Part shown: positions 8,928 through 19,757 of the stretch, in pieces | Position numbering within the stretch: position 1 is the stretch's first letter | How the letters are laid out: each line of letters starts with the position of its first letter | Assembly: GCF_009674825.1 (NCBI RefSeq) | Contig: NZ_WKJH01000021.1 | Coordinates: 95,034 to 159,033 of the forward strand | DNA: 64,000 bases | Reading direction: 5' to 3' | Source of the DNA: Maribacter luteus | GTDB taxonomy: Bacteria; Bacteroidota; Bacteroidia; Flavobacteriales; Flavobacteriaceae | Position numbers and translations under genes: made by a program | Notes under the pieces: generated by a model | Databases searched by the model: none | Seen by the model: the letters and a program-made list of their open reading frames with translations, nothing else | Told to the model about the DNA's origin: nothing

Positions 8928-8959
8928 GAAGTATCATTGATTTGATGCTTCTTTTTTTT
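8928..8959 (+). terminator. Second terminator hairpin after asnB
   Basis: GAAGTATCA (8928-8936), loop TTGATT, TGATGCTTC (8943-8951) with one G-T pair, then eight T. This is stronger than the hairpin before it and separates asnB from gyrB. Confidence 0.8.
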
Positions 8960-9099
8960 GTCCTAAAATTGGGAAGGTGAATCCGGGATATTGTTTCTTG
9001 CTAAAAAAACAAATTACCAGTGCTATATTTTCCACAATTTTTGTTGATAACTTCATTGTATAACATGGGTCAAAAGCCCTTATATCATAGGGTATTGGT

Positions 9100-9107
9100 T
9101 ATATTTG
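9100..9107 (+). promoter_or_regulatory. Possible -7 element for gyrB
   Basis: TATATTTG is a full match to TAnnTTTG, 40 bases before the gyrB ATG. No TTG occurs at the usual -33 distance. Confidence 0.45.
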
Positions 9108-9144
9108 TAAGATTGCTAAAATTATAATGATTACAACAACTTAA

Positions 9145-11088
<1,944 letters not shown>

Positions 11089-11108
11089 GAAACGGTAGTT
11101 ACACAACA

Positions 11109-11137
11109 AAAATCCTGACGGTCACGTCAGGATTTTT
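11109..11137 (+). terminator. Terminator of gyrB
   Basis: AAAATCCTGACG (11109-11120), loop GTCA, perfect complement (11125-11136) ending in T5. It lies only 24 bases before the next start codon. Confidence 0.88.
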
Positions 11138-11160
11138 AGTTTTAGGGAAAATTCAGACAA

Positions 11161-12165
11161 ATGAAACGAATATTATCCCTATTAGCAGTGGCATGTGGTT
11201 TCCAAGCCATGGCCCAATCCAATATCAATGAGGTGTTGGCGGCAGGTCTCGATGATGCCGAAAGATTTACAACCGATTATATAGCTCCGGCCTCTGAAGG
11301 TTTCATGTATAGCCTTTCCAGTGGTTGGTATAATACCGCAGATGCGAAGCCGCTGGGCGGGTTCGAAATATCAATAATCGGGAATATGGCCGGTTTTAAG
11401 AACAAGGACGATAAAAAGACCTTTGAAATGAATGTGGCCGATTATGACAATCTGAAATTTGTTGACGGTAGTACGTCAAAATTGGTATCGACCTCTTTAG
11501 GTGATATTGAAAATGTGATGGTCTATGTAGAAGATGAAAATGGATTGTTCAGGGAGGAATTTGAGCTACCGACCGGTTTAGCTTCAGAAAATATCAATTT
11601 TGTGCCATCGGGTTTTGTGCAAGCAAGTGTAGGTCTCATAAAAGGTACCGAAATCAAGGCAAGGTTCTTGCCAAAGATCAGTACCGATGATTATGAAATT
11701 GGAATGTACGGCGTTGGAATACAGCATGAACTTACAAAACATTTGCCGGCAGATAAGATTTTGCCTATTGCCATATCGGCGGTAATCGGTTATACCCATT
11801 TAGATGGGTCATATGACTTTACGAATTCAAACATAGTTGCTGGTCAAGACCAAAAATTGGAGGTTGATGTGAATACTTGGGTTTTTCAGGCCGTGGTATC
11901 CACCAAGCTCCCTATTATTAATTTTTATGGCGGTCTAGGCTATATTACGGGAAAATCTACAACAGATGTTCTTGGTACGTATGTTGTGCAGTCCGGACCT
12001 TTTCAGCAAACTTATGAAGATCCTTTTTCAATAGATAAAAAAGCCAATGGCGTAACGGCTAATATTGGAACTAAATTGAAATTGGGATTCTTTAGGCTAC
12101 ACGCCGACTATGCTTTGGCCGAATTCAATACCTTATCTGTAGGTGTCAATTTTGGTTTTAGATAG
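11161..12165 (+). CDS. DUF6588-like outer-membrane or periplasmic protein
   Basis: A 334-residue protein with a clear Sec signal (AMAQ, cleavage near residue 18). The body has alternating hydrophobic/polar strands ending in an aromatic residue (LSVGVNFGFR), consistent with an outer-membrane beta-barrel. The opening 'INEVLAAGLDDAERFTTDYIAPASEGF' is typical of DUF6588 in Flavobacteriia. No function is known. It sits between two strong terminators, so it is a single-gene unit; its promoter must overlap the gyrB terminator, which is only 24 bases upstream. Confidence 0.82.
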   Translation: MKRILSLLAVACGFQAMAQSNINEVLAAGLDDAERFTTDYIAPASEGFMYSLSSGWYNTADAKPLGGFEISIIGNMAGFKNKDDKKTFEMNVADYDNLKFVDGSTSKLVSTSLGDIENVMVYVEDENGLFREEFELPTGLASENINFVPSGFVQASVGLIKGTEIKARFLPKISTDDYEIGMYGVGIQHELTKHLPADKILPIAISAVIGYTHLDGSYDFTNSNIVAGQDQKLEVDVNTWVFQAVVSTKLPIINFYGGLGYITGKSTTDVLGTYVVQSGPFQQTYEDPFSIDKKANGVTANIGTKLKLGFFRLHADYALAEFNTLSVGVNFGFR

Positions 12166-12183
12166 CACTTAGTTTAAAAATAG

Positions 12184-12217
12184 AAAAGCCCTGGCAAAAA
12201 TTTTGCCAGGGCTTTTT
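12184..12217. terminator. Bidirectional terminator
   Basis: AAAAGCCCTGGC (12184-12195), a 9-base A/T loop, and the perfect complement (12205-12216) followed by T. It serves the gene ending at 12165 (+) and the one ending at 12241 (-). Confidence 0.9.
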
Positions 12218-12240
12218 CATGTTAATCCATATTAGGTTTT

Positions 12241-12618
12241 TTACTCCCTAATGGCAAGTATAGCTCCTTTACTATCTACTAGTGTAGCTTGCTCTTCAGT
12301 GACTGCGTTCATGGTCACCTTGTCATCGGGCTTGTCATCCATTCCAGGATAGGTAATGGTGTATACTCCGTCTTCCTCTGTCCATCTAAAATCGGTCTTG
12401 GCAATGACGGTACCATTTTCCTTGATGTGATAGCGCCCAAGGTAAGCATCGTTGAAAATCCATTCAAAACGAGTTGATACTTTTCCGGAGTCACCATCTG
12501 TCAGGGTAGATGCGCTTGACCAAATTCCAATTACAGGATCATTGTTCTCTTGTATTCTAGAGCAATTACTAGCGAGTATAATACTAACGATTGCACAGAA
12601 TGAAAATAGCTTCTTCAT
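12241..12618 (-). CDS. Small lipoprotein, lipocalin-like
   Basis: A 125-residue protein with a lipoprotein signal (ASNC, Cys19). The mature part starts 'DPVIGIWSSAS' and runs as short strands (FEWIFNDAYLGRYHIKENG, VYTITYPG, VTMNAVTEEQATL), which fits the small lipocalin-like or META-type lipoproteins of Bacteroidota. Function unknown. It is transcribed away from mdh and shares the 252-base intergenic region with it. Confidence 0.75.
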   Translation of the reverse strand: MKKLFSFCAIVSIILASNCSRIQENNDPVIGIWSSASTLTDGDSGKVSTRFEWIFNDAYLGRYHIKENGTVIAKTDFRWTEEDGVYTITYPGMDDKPDDKVTMNAVTEEQATLVDSKGAILAIRE

Positions 12619-12798
12619 TTGTAGGTAATTATAGATTCGGGGTTTATGATTATAGAACGAAAAGGGTGTGATCGGTATTGCTAAAATTCGATGAATTGCA
12701 CTAAATTTCGAATATCTTCGTTGAAAGGTAAATTTCTTTAACAGTTGCCCTATTTTGAGTGCACTTTGTCGGAAATGAATAAAAATATAAACTGATTT

Positions 12799-12834
12799 TT
12801 GTCATATTTTTTTCCCCACGATTCAGTACTTTTG
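12799..12834 (+). promoter_or_regulatory. Probable promoter of mdh
   Basis: TACTTTTG at 12827-12834 is a full -7 match. TTG at 12799-12801 is 25 bases upstream, longer than the usual 17-23. The -7 element sits 36 bases before the ATG. Confidence 0.5.
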
Positions 12835-12869
12835 TACCGTTAAAATTTTCAACATAAAAACAAGATAAT

Positions 12870-13796
12870 ATGAAAGTTACCGTAGTAGGTGCAGGTGCTG
12901 TAGGCGCTAGTTGTGCCGAGTATATTGCCATTAAGGATTTTGCTTCTGAAGTCGTAATATTGGATATTAAGGAAGGCTATGCCGAAGGCAAGGCAATGGA
13001 CTTGATGCAAACAGCTTCTTTAAACGGATTTGATACAAAAATCACGGGATCTACCAGTGATTACTCTAAAACCGCAGGTAGTGATATCGCTGTCATTACT
13101 TCAGGTATTCCAAGAAAGCCTGGAATGACACGTGAGGAATTGATCGGAATAAATGCCGGTATCGTTAAAACAGTTGCACAGAACCTTGTAAAAGAATCTC
13201 CAAATGTTATTTTGATCGTTGTTAGTAATCCTATGGATACAATGACATATTTGGCTCATAAAGTAACAGGATTGCCTAAAAACAGAATTATAGGTATGGG
13301 TGGTGCTTTGGACAGTGCACGCTTTAAATATCGTTTAGCTGAAGCCTTAGAAGCACCAATATCCGATATCGATGGTATGGTTATAGGTGGCCATAGTGAT
13401 ACAGGAATGGTCCCATTGGCTTCACAAGCAACTAGAAATAGTGTTAGAGTATCTGAATTCATCAGTGAAGATCGTTTACAACAAGTTGTTGAGGATACAA
13501 AGGTTGGTGGTGCTACCTTGACCAAATTATTAGGAACTAGTGCTTGGTATGCCCCTGGTGCGGCAGTATCCGCATTGGTTCAGGCGATTGCTTGTGATCA
13601 GAAAAAAATGTTCCCTTGCTCCACTATGTTAGACGGTGAATATGGTCTTTCTGATATTTGCATAGGTGTACCGGTTATTTTAGGTAAGAATGGTATTGAG
13701 AAAATCGTTGACGTGCCTCTTTCAGATGCTGAAAAAGCTAAAATGAAAGAAAGCGCAGAAGGTGTTAAGAAAACTAACGGACTTTTAGACGTTTAA
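12870..13796 (+). CDS. mdh: Malate dehydrogenase, LDH-like type
   Basis: The 308-residue product begins with the NAD-binding Rossmann loop GAGAVGAS (residues 7-14) and Asp33 of VVILDI after the second strand. PRKPGMTR holds the substrate-loop arginines, and His175 in GGHSDTG is the catalytic base. It interconverts malate and oxaloacetate with NAD in the TCA cycle. The RKPGMTR loop is that of malate rather than lactate dehydrogenases. Single-gene unit with a good -7 element and a strong terminator. Confidence 0.96.
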   Translation: MKVTVVGAGAVGASCAEYIAIKDFASEVVILDIKEGYAEGKAMDLMQTASLNGFDTKITGSTSDYSKTAGSDIAVITSGIPRKPGMTREELIGINAGIVKTVAQNLVKESPNVILIVVSNPMDTMTYLAHKVTGLPKNRIIGMGGALDSARFKYRLAEALEAPISDIDGMVIGGHSDTGMVPLASQATRNSVRVSEFISEDRLQQVVEDTKVGGATLTKLLGTSAWYAPGAAVSALVQAIACDQKKMFPCSTMLDGEYGLSDICIGVPVILGKNGIEKIVDVPLSDAEKAKMKESAEGVKKTNGLLDV

Positions 13797-13821
13797 GACA
13801 ACACTTTAATATAATGTTACA

Positions 13822-13862
13822 AAAGGCATCCTGATTTATTTGATCAGGGTGCCTTTGTTTTT
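13822..13862 (+). terminator. Terminator of mdh
   Basis: A 14-bp stem (13822-13835 with 13843-13856; one G-T pair) around the loop TTATTTG, followed by GTTTTTT. Confidence 0.85.
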
Positions 13863-13882
13863 TACATTAACTTACAAATATA

Positions 13883-13913
13883 TTGCCAATTCTTAGGGTA
13901 AATCATATATTTG
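13883..13913 (+). promoter_or_regulatory. Flavobacterial promoter of secDF
   Basis: TTG at 13883-13885, a 20-base spacer and TATATTTG at 13906-13913, a full match to the TTG/TAnnTTTG consensus. It lies about 40 bases before the secDF start. Confidence 0.72.
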
Positions 13914-13953
13914 CAGGCTGTTGAGAAAAGCACACATAAAATATTCATAACCA

Positions 13954-16926
13954 ATGCAAAATAAAGGACTTATAAAGCTTTTTGCCTTCTTATTCGGGCT
14001 TGTTAGTATCTATCAATTATCGTATACCTTCATTACGAGTAAGATTGAAAATGATGCTGAAGAATATGCGACCAATAAAATTTCCAATGCTGAGGAAGAT
14101 TATCTTTCTAAAAGGGAAGCTTTGGAAATCAGCTATTTAGATTCTATAGGGAGCAATCCTATATTAGGGTTTACTTCTTATGATGAAGCCAAAAAGAAGG
14201 AATTGAACAAAGGTCTCGACCTTAAAGGGGGGATCAATGTTACCCTGCAAATATCCGTAAAGGATATTTTGAAAGGGTTGGCGGATAATTCTAAGAGTCC
14301 AATATTCAATAAAGCCTTGGCAGATGCCGATTTGGCATCGAAAAGTAGTGATGATACCTATGTAGATCTCTTTTTTGATGCTTTCGACAATATCAAGGGA
14401 GATACCAAATTGGCTTCACCGGATATTTTCGCGAATAAGACGTTGAGCGATGAAATCAACTTCCAAATGACAGATGATGAGGTTAAACCCATTATCCGTA
14501 GGAAAATAGATGAATCCATTGTTTCCGCTTTTGAGGTATTGCGTGAACGTATTGATGGTTTTGGGGTAACCCAACCTAATATCCAAAGGGAAGGTAATTC
14601 AGGAAGGATTCTGGTCGAATTGCCAGGTGCTAGGGATATTGCAAGGGCCCAAGAGCTTTTGTCCAGTACCGCTCAATTGGAGTTTTGGGAAACCTATGAA
14701 CAGAACAATCCAAGTTTTGGAAACTTTATAGTAGCCGCCAATGAAAGGCTTAAAACCCTTGTTAAAACGGAAAAGGTCGAAGAACCGGTAAAAGAGGAAT
14801 CAGAATTGGATTCCTTGTTATCCGATGTTACCGATTCATTGGATCTTCCGACTCAGGTGAATCCATTGTATGATATATTGCTTCCTGCTAACCCAGGTAC
14901 GCATGCCATGTTCAGGGCCGCTGTTAAAGATACGGCCAAAGTGGGTGAATATCTTAGGATGCCGGAGATACAACGATTATTGCCAGCTGATATCCAATTT
15001 ACCAAGTTCTTATGGGAAAGGCCTTCTTCCGACGATGTTGAAGTACTTGATCTGTATGCTTTGAAATCAAATAGAAGTGGTTCACCTAGGATAAGTGGTG
15101 ATGTGGTAAGTGATGCTCGGGATACCTATGATGAATTCAACAAGCCTGCGGTATCAATGAGTATGAACTCAAGAGGTGCAAAAGAGTGGCAGAAGTTAAC
15201 AAGTGATGCGAATATCAACAACACGGGGATTGCCGTTGTTCTTGACAATAAAGTATATACCGCTCCGGGTTGTTCGGTTGTTGGTGGTATTTCCGGTGGT
15301 GGTACCGAAATCACAGGTAGTTTTACCGTAGAGGAAACCAAGGATATCGCAAATGTATTGCGAGCTGGTAAATTACCGGCAAAAGCTGAGATCATTCAAT
15401 CCAATGTTGTTGGTCCTTCATTGGGTCAAGAAGCTATTAATAGCGGATTTATATCTTTCTTGATCGCTATGGCTATCGTATTGGTGTGGATGGTGTTTTA
15501 CTATGGTAAAGCAGGTCTTTTCGCCGATATCGCATTGTTGTTGAATATTCTTTTGATATTCGGTGTTTTAACTAGTTTAAGTGCTGTTCTTACGTTACCT
15601 GGTATTGCCGGTATTGTTTTGACCATTGGTATGTCGGTAGATGCGAACGTACTGATCTTTGAACGGATCAAAGAAGAATTGGATAGGGGCAAAGGAAGGT
15701 CCCAAGCGGTTGCCGATGGTTTCGGTAATGCCCTTTCTTCTATTTTGGATGCGAATATCACCACAGGTTTAACGGCCTTGATCTTATTCTTGTTCGGTAC
15801 TGGTCCGATAAAAGGTTTTGCAACGACCTTATTAATAGGTATCGTTACTTCATTGTTCACCGCAATATTCATTACTAGACTCTTAGTGGATTGGTATTTA
15901 AGTGGAAAAGGAAGAACATTGGATTTTTCAACCGGACTTACAAAGAACTTGTTCAAAAATTTGGACATCGATTTCTTGAGCAAGAGAAAAATAGCATATG
16001 TGATCTCATTGATTTTGGTCGCCGTAAGTATATTTTCCTTGTTCTTTGGACAAGGGTTACAACAAGGTGTGGACTTTATCGGTGGACGTTCATACCAAGT
16101 ACGTTTTGAGCATGAGGTTAGTGCTTCTGAGATTGCTTCCGAATTGAATACCGTTTTCGGAAGTGGTACCAATGTTAAAACTTATGGAGAGGATAATCAG
16201 ATAAAAATCACAACACCTTATAAGGTTGATGTCGAAGGTGTAGAGGTTGATGATGAGATTCAGACTAAATTGTATACGTCGCTTCAAAAATATCTTCCTG
16301 ATGGATTGTCGAAAGATGATTTTATACTCGGTAGCGAGGATAAGGCCGTAGGTATTATGCAATCTGTGAAAGTAGGGCCTACTATTGCGGATGATATTAA
16401 AAAGAATGCGTTTTTGGCCATTATCGGGTCTTTAGCTGTGGTGTTCCTATATATCCTATTGCGTTTTAGAAAATGGCAATTTTCTTTAGGAGCGGTCGTA
16501 GCGGTATTCCATGATGTTATGATCGTGTTGGGTATCTTCTCTTTGACCGGAAAGATAATGCCGTTCAATATGGAAATTGATCAAGCTTTTATAGCGGCAA
16601 TACTAACGGTTATCGGTTACTCATTGAATGATACCGTGGTTGTTTTTGACCGTATTCGTGAAATAACCGGAGAGCGTGGCTGGCATGGTGGTGTCAATAT
16701 CAACAATGCAGTAAATAGTACTTTAGGTCGTACCTTGAATACTTCGTTAACTACATTGGTAGTGTTATTGGCCATATTCATATTTGGGGGCGAATCTTTA
16801 CGAGGCTTTATGTTCGCGATGATCGTTGGTGTTGTAGTAGGTACGTACTCATCTGTATTTATAGCAACTCCCGTAATGTTCGATACCTTGAAGAATAAGA
16901 TTAGTGGTCCTGAGGAAAAGGCATAA
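13954..16926 (+). CDS. secDF: Protein translocase SecD-SecF fusion
   Basis: A 990-residue fusion of SecD (about 1-640) and SecF (about 660-990), as is usual in Bacteroidota. GLDLKGG (87-93) is the SecD signature and GVDFIGG (705-711) the SecF one. Each half has one N-terminal membrane segment, a periplasmic domain and five more segments. It uses the proton gradient to pull exported proteins through SecYEG. The SecD periplasmic part contains an acidic linker (about residues 270-290, KTEKVEEPVKEESELDSLL). Good promoter, perfect terminator, single-gene unit. Confidence 0.97.
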   Translation: MQNKGLIKLFAFLFGLVSIYQLSYTFITSKIENDAEEYATNKISNAEEDYLSKREALEISYLDSIGSNPILGFTSYDEAKKKELNKGLDLKGGINVTLQISVKDILKGLADNSKSPIFNKALADADLASKSSDDTYVDLFFDAFDNIKGDTKLASPDIFANKTLSDEINFQMTDDEVKPIIRRKIDESIVSAFEVLRERIDGFGVTQPNIQREGNSGRILVELPGARDIARAQELLSSTAQLEFWETYEQNNPSFGNFIVAANERLKTLVKTEKVEEPVKEESELDSLLSDVTDSLDLPTQVNPLYDILLPANPGTHAMFRAAVKDTAKVGEYLRMPEIQRLLPADIQFTKFLWERPSSDDVEVLDLYALKSNRSGSPRISGDVVSDARDTYDEFNKPAVSMSMNSRGAKEWQKLTSDANINNTGIAVVLDNKVYTAPGCSVVGGISGGGTEITGSFTVEETKDIANVLRAGKLPAKAEIIQSNVVGPSLGQEAINSGFISFLIAMAIVLVWMVFYYGKAGLFADIALLLNILLIFGVLTSLSAVLTLPGIAGIVLTIGMSVDANVLIFERIKEELDRGKGRSQAVADGFGNALSSILDANITTGLTALILFLFGTGPIKGFATTLLIGIVTSLFTAIFITRLLVDWYLSGKGRTLDFSTGLTKNLFKNLDIDFLSKRKIAYVISLILVAVSIFSLFFGQGLQQGVDFIGGRSYQVRFEHEVSASEIASELNTVFGSGTNVKTYGEDNQIKITTPYKVDVEGVEVDDEIQTKLYTSLQKYLPDGLSKDDFILGSEDKAVGIMQSVKVGPTIADDIKKNAFLAIIGSLAVVFLYILLRFRKWQFSLGAVVAVFHDVMIVLGIFSLTGKIMPFNMEIDQAFIAAILTVIGYSLNDTVVVFDRIREITGERGWHGGVNINNAVNSTLGRTLNTSLTTLVVLLAIFIFGGESLRGFMFAMIVGVVVGTYSSVFIATPVMFDTLKNKISGPEEKA

Positions 16927-16947
16927 GAAATATTTAAAAGAAGCAAT

Positions 16948-16979
16948 AAAAAAAGGCCGCTGATCAGCGGCCTTTTTTT
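16948..16979. terminator. Perfect bidirectional terminator
   Basis: A7-GGCCGCTGA (16948-16963) followed directly by its perfect complement (16964-16979) with T7. It serves secDF (+) and the STAS-like gene ending at 16988 (-). Confidence 0.93.
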
Positions 16980-16987
16980 ATATCTTT

Positions 16988-17368
16988 TTAGGAGTGTAAC
17001 AACCATTTTTTAGCCTCTTTCTCTGTTGCGAATATTTCGCACTCATAGCCAAAGTTGCGGATAAACGTGGCCAAAACCTCGTATTCCAGGCGCAGTTTGT
17101 CGTTTGGGATAACAGCAGTAAGTTTATAATCGGGCATAAACCCTATTGCGACGAGTTTGTCGGCAAGAGCAAAGGAATGGTCAAGTTTAAGCCTTTTGTC
17201 TAAATGGGTGACCGCCATTATTTTATTTAATCCATGCTTTTTGCATAACGGGGGTATTTCTGACCATGCGTTGAGGGTTTCCTCTAATTCATTATCGATA
17301 TCTCGCGTTCCGGTAAATTCGGCTTCAACAAAGTCGTCATGTACTTTTAAGCGTAATGTAATAGGCAT
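16988..17368 (-). CDS. STAS/SpoIIAA-like protein, paralogue 1
   Basis: A 126-residue cytoplasmic protein without signal or membrane segment. Its layout fits the SpoIIAA-like/STAS fold: an N-terminal strand pair (ITLRLKVHDDFVEAEFTGT), helix (WSEIPPLCKKHGLNKIMAV), and a C-terminal helix ending in 'ATEKEAKKWLLHS'. Many such proteins in Bacteroidota are uncharacterised and may bind lipids or regulators. The next upstream gene on this strand (17847-18233) is a paralogue with the same length and the same end (SESEALKWLLKKS). A 478-base gap separates them. Confidence 0.75.
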   Translation of the reverse strand: MPITLRLKVHDDFVEAEFTGTRDIDNELEETLNAWSEIPPLCKKHGLNKIMAVTHLDKRLKLDHSFALADKLVAIGFMPDYKLTAVIPNDKLRLEYEVLATFIRNFGYECEIFATEKEAKKWLLHS

Positions 17369-17846
17369 AATCAGTTGTTTTTGATATGATTTGGTTTATT
17401 TGAATCCATGCATTGTCAATCTTCATTAAAAGTCAGAATTAGTTAATGTTCCAGTTTCTTGTACAAAACTGACGGATAATGAAATTTAATAAAGTTGTCA
17501 GGTTTAAAAAGGAATTGGGGAAATATGGATAGGCGTTGAAATAACCTAAGTTTCTTTCAAAAGAATATAATAAGAGTACACAGTGGGTTTATATTGCTCC
17601 TTTGTTTATTCATTTCCATATGACCTCCTAAGCATCTCGTATAAATTAAATGCAAACATTAAAATAATTCAAAGAGCCCTGTTAAAAAACAGTTCGCGTA
17701 TCCATCATTGAAACGGACAAAAAATAAAAATTCAAATTTACTTCAGTTAAAGCGAATTTTCAACTATTAATTGAAATAATGTGTTTTTATTTACAAGGAA
17801 ACCATAGAAAAAAACTACACTGATCGTAGTTAAAGAACCTATGTGC
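17369..17846. other. 478-base AT-rich gap between STAS-like paralogues
   Basis: I see no credible gene or RNA here. It has a short stem CTGTT/AACAG near 17690 and, on the minus strand, a 20-codon frame (17557-17619) preceded by AGGAGG, which I do not accept as a gene. It probably holds the promoter of paralogue 1, but no TTG/TAnnTTTG pair is convincing. Confidence 0.5.
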
Positions 17847-18233
17847 TTAATGTGATTTTTTCAATAACCATTTTAAGGCTTCAGATTCTGATAGGAATAA
17901 TTTTATTTTATAATTCAGGCGGGAGGCACAGTTTTCAAAAAAGGTTAAATTGGCATACTCGATTTGATTTGATCCAACACCGGCAATTTTAAAATCTTTG
18001 CCAAAAGAAAGTTTATCTATGGCCTCGGCTACTTCGAACATGCTACTTGGTGGTATACGACCTTCTATCTTTGAACGAACCAATATCTGATTCATATTGC
18101 TTGCCTCGCACAGACGGGTAATCTCTGTCCATATTCGTATGCCTTCCTGACCTTCTTGCCCTAAGGTTCTTTGGCCAGTTAGTACTATTTTTAAATGGTC
18201 CTTTTGTAGTCGGGGGGTTAATTCTACAGGCAT
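17847..18233 (-). CDS. STAS/SpoIIAA-like protein, paralogue 2
   Basis: A 128-residue cytoplasmic protein like the one at 16988-17368: strand pair (VELTPRLQKDHLKIVLTG), helix with 'IWTEITRLCEASNMNQILV', and the end 'FLSESEALKWLLKKSH'. The shared order of elements and the conserved C-terminal helix indicate duplication, though identity is low by eye. A perfect 12-bp inverted repeat lies 5-40 bases before the start codon and may be an operator or leader hairpin. The twin ABC ATPase gene ends 78 bases upstream. Confidence 0.75.
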   Translation of the reverse strand: MPVELTPRLQKDHLKIVLTGQRTLGQEGQEGIRIWTEITRLCEASNMNQILVRSKIEGRIPPSSMFEVAEAIDKLSFGKDFKIAGVGSNQIEYANLTFFENCASRLNYKIKLFLSESEALKWLLKKSH

Positions 18234-18237
18234 TTCA

Positions 18238-18273
18238 ATTATTTTTCAAATGCGTAATATATTGAAAAATAAT
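18238..18273 (-). promoter_or_regulatory. 12-bp perfect inverted repeat before STAS paralogue 2
   Basis: ATTATTTTTCAA (18238-18249), a 12-base spacer, and its perfect complement (18262-18273). It sits directly upstream of the start codon at 18233, where it could be an operator or a 5' leader hairpin. It could also be the terminator of the ABC ATPase gene upstream, although it has no GC. Confidence 0.45.
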
Positions 18274-18310
18274 AAATTAACGTCAGTTATCTATCCAAAA
18301 AAGTGTATTG

Positions 18311-19552
18311 TTAAGGAATAACAACTTTACCTGAAGAGCCTTCGTTACTACTTTTTAGTACAAACTTATACTGTGGTTTTAAACCCACTTCTTCACGATG
18401 CGATACAAATATGATGGTAGTCTGGGTTTCGTTGGCCATTTTATTGACTAAAGAAACCAATAGCGCTGCAGATTCATCATCAAGGCCTGCTGTCGGTTCA
18501 TCCAATATCAATAATAAAGGATGTTTTATCATGGCCCTTGTGGTCATCACCAATCGCTTTTGACCTAGGGTCAAATCATGAAAAAGGGTATTTTTTAAAT
18601 GCCACATCCCTATGAGTTGAAGCCATTCCTTGGCAAGTCTTAACTGTGCCTCGGTAGGTAATACATATAATCCTATGGAATCTAAAATGCCAGAGATCAT
18701 CATATGTTCCAACGAGTGGTAGCCTGTGAATTTGTCGGTCATTGATGGTGTAAAGTACCCTATGTTCTTTTTAATGTCCCAGATACTCTCCCCACTTCCT
18801 TTTTTTTGCCCAAAAAGAAAAAGTTCCTGTCCGTAACCTTTTGGATTTTCCCCAGTGATCATAGAAAGAATCGTGGTCTTTCCACTGCCGTTTTCGCCAC
18901 TGAGTTCCCAAAATTGACCTCTATCTATTTTCCATGTGATATTGTTTAAAATGGGCCTATTGTTATAACTGACATTAATTCCTTTTAATGAAATCAAATT
19001 ATCTTGGTTATATTCTACTTCTTTTATGGGAGGGGGAATATCTCCGGTTAGTTTTTGATGATTTACCGAGGTTATCGATTTTAAGTTGGGTAGTTCCATA
19101 ATTGAATTTCCAACAAGTTCAATAAAGTTGGTAATGAAGGGTAAGAGGTCTTCCTTTCTACTTATAATTTGTATTAGGATTATGTCTTTGGCAATGTTTG
19201 TAAGCTCTTCCCTTAATACTGTCTGGTACTGTTTGTCAAGATTGTCAAAAGGATTGTCCAGGATTATATAATCCGGTTTTGATTTCAATAGGTGGCGGAG
19301 TAAGGCTTTTTTCTGTTCTCCACTCGACATGGATTGTAGGCTTTGTGGACGGTTAAGGGTTAGTCCGCTATCACCGTGTCTACTTTCCTCGTCAATTAGT
19401 TTCGTTAAGGCAATTTTTGAAAAAAGGGCACCTTGTAAGCCTTTCAGTCCGTCGAAATATTTCGTGGCTTTTCCATCCAGGATTTCATTGATGAAATCCG
19501 TTGTTCTGGATTCGTTCGTGATGAAAACGGCCCAATGTTTTGCTTTTTTCAT
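18311..19552 (-). CDS. Twin ABC ATPase, ModF/PhrA-like, first half degenerate
   Basis: A 413-residue protein with two ABC domains and no membrane segment. The second (about 187-413) is complete: Walker A GENGSGKT (219-226), signature LTLGQ (327-331) and Walker B LLLILDEPTAGLD (346-358). The first (1-165) keeps a signature-like SSGEQ (76-80) and Walker-B-like YIILDNP (95-101) but has no Walker A motif and is short. The layout is that of ModF-type soluble ABC proteins. No permease gene is adjacent, so a transport role is not supported. It may act as a cytoplasmic ATPase with one working site or one composite site. Confidence 0.85.
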   Translation of the reverse strand: MKKAKHWAVFITNESRTTDFINEILDGKATKYFDGLKGLQGALFSKIALTKLIDEESRHGDSGLTLNRPQSLQSMSSGEQKKALLRHLLKSKPDYIILDNPFDNLDKQYQTVLREELTNIAKDIILIQIISRKEDLLPFITNFIELVGNSIMELPNLKSITSVNHQKLTGDIPPPIKEVEYNQDNLISLKGINVSYNNRPILNNITWKIDRGQFWELSGENGSGKTTILSMITGENPKGYGQELFLFGQKKGSGESIWDIKKNIGYFTPSMTDKFTGYHSLEHMMISGILDSIGLYVLPTEAQLRLAKEWLQLIGMWHLKNTLFHDLTLGQKRLVMTTRAMIKHPLLLILDEPTAGLDDESAALLVSLVNKMANETQTTIIFVSHREEVGLKPQYKFVLKSSNEGSSGKVVIP

Positions 19553-19757
19553 TTCTAAAAGGAAATTTTAATCAAAGATACGCTGAAAAGAAGGCATATA
19601 AAAGGTTGTTGGCCGGTCGGAAAGGTTGTACTCCTTAATAATAACTTCAATTGTCATCAAAATATTATTTTATGTTTTCTATTGTAGATGCTCTTTGTTT
19701 TTCGAATATTATGAGGTATTTTCAGTGCTTGAAAAAGCTGATTAAAATTGAATCGAA

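Noticed and set aside
15501..16172. A 223-codon frame antisense to secDF
   Set aside because: secDF is unmistakable over the same bases; the antisense product has the Pro/Asn/Lys pattern typical of a shadow frame.
17557..17619. A 20-codon frame on the minus strand with AGGAGG four bases before its ATG, in the gap between the STAS-like genes
   Set aside because: This organism group hardly uses Shine-Dalgarno sequences, one hexamer match in a long gap is easily chance, and the peptide has no notable feature.
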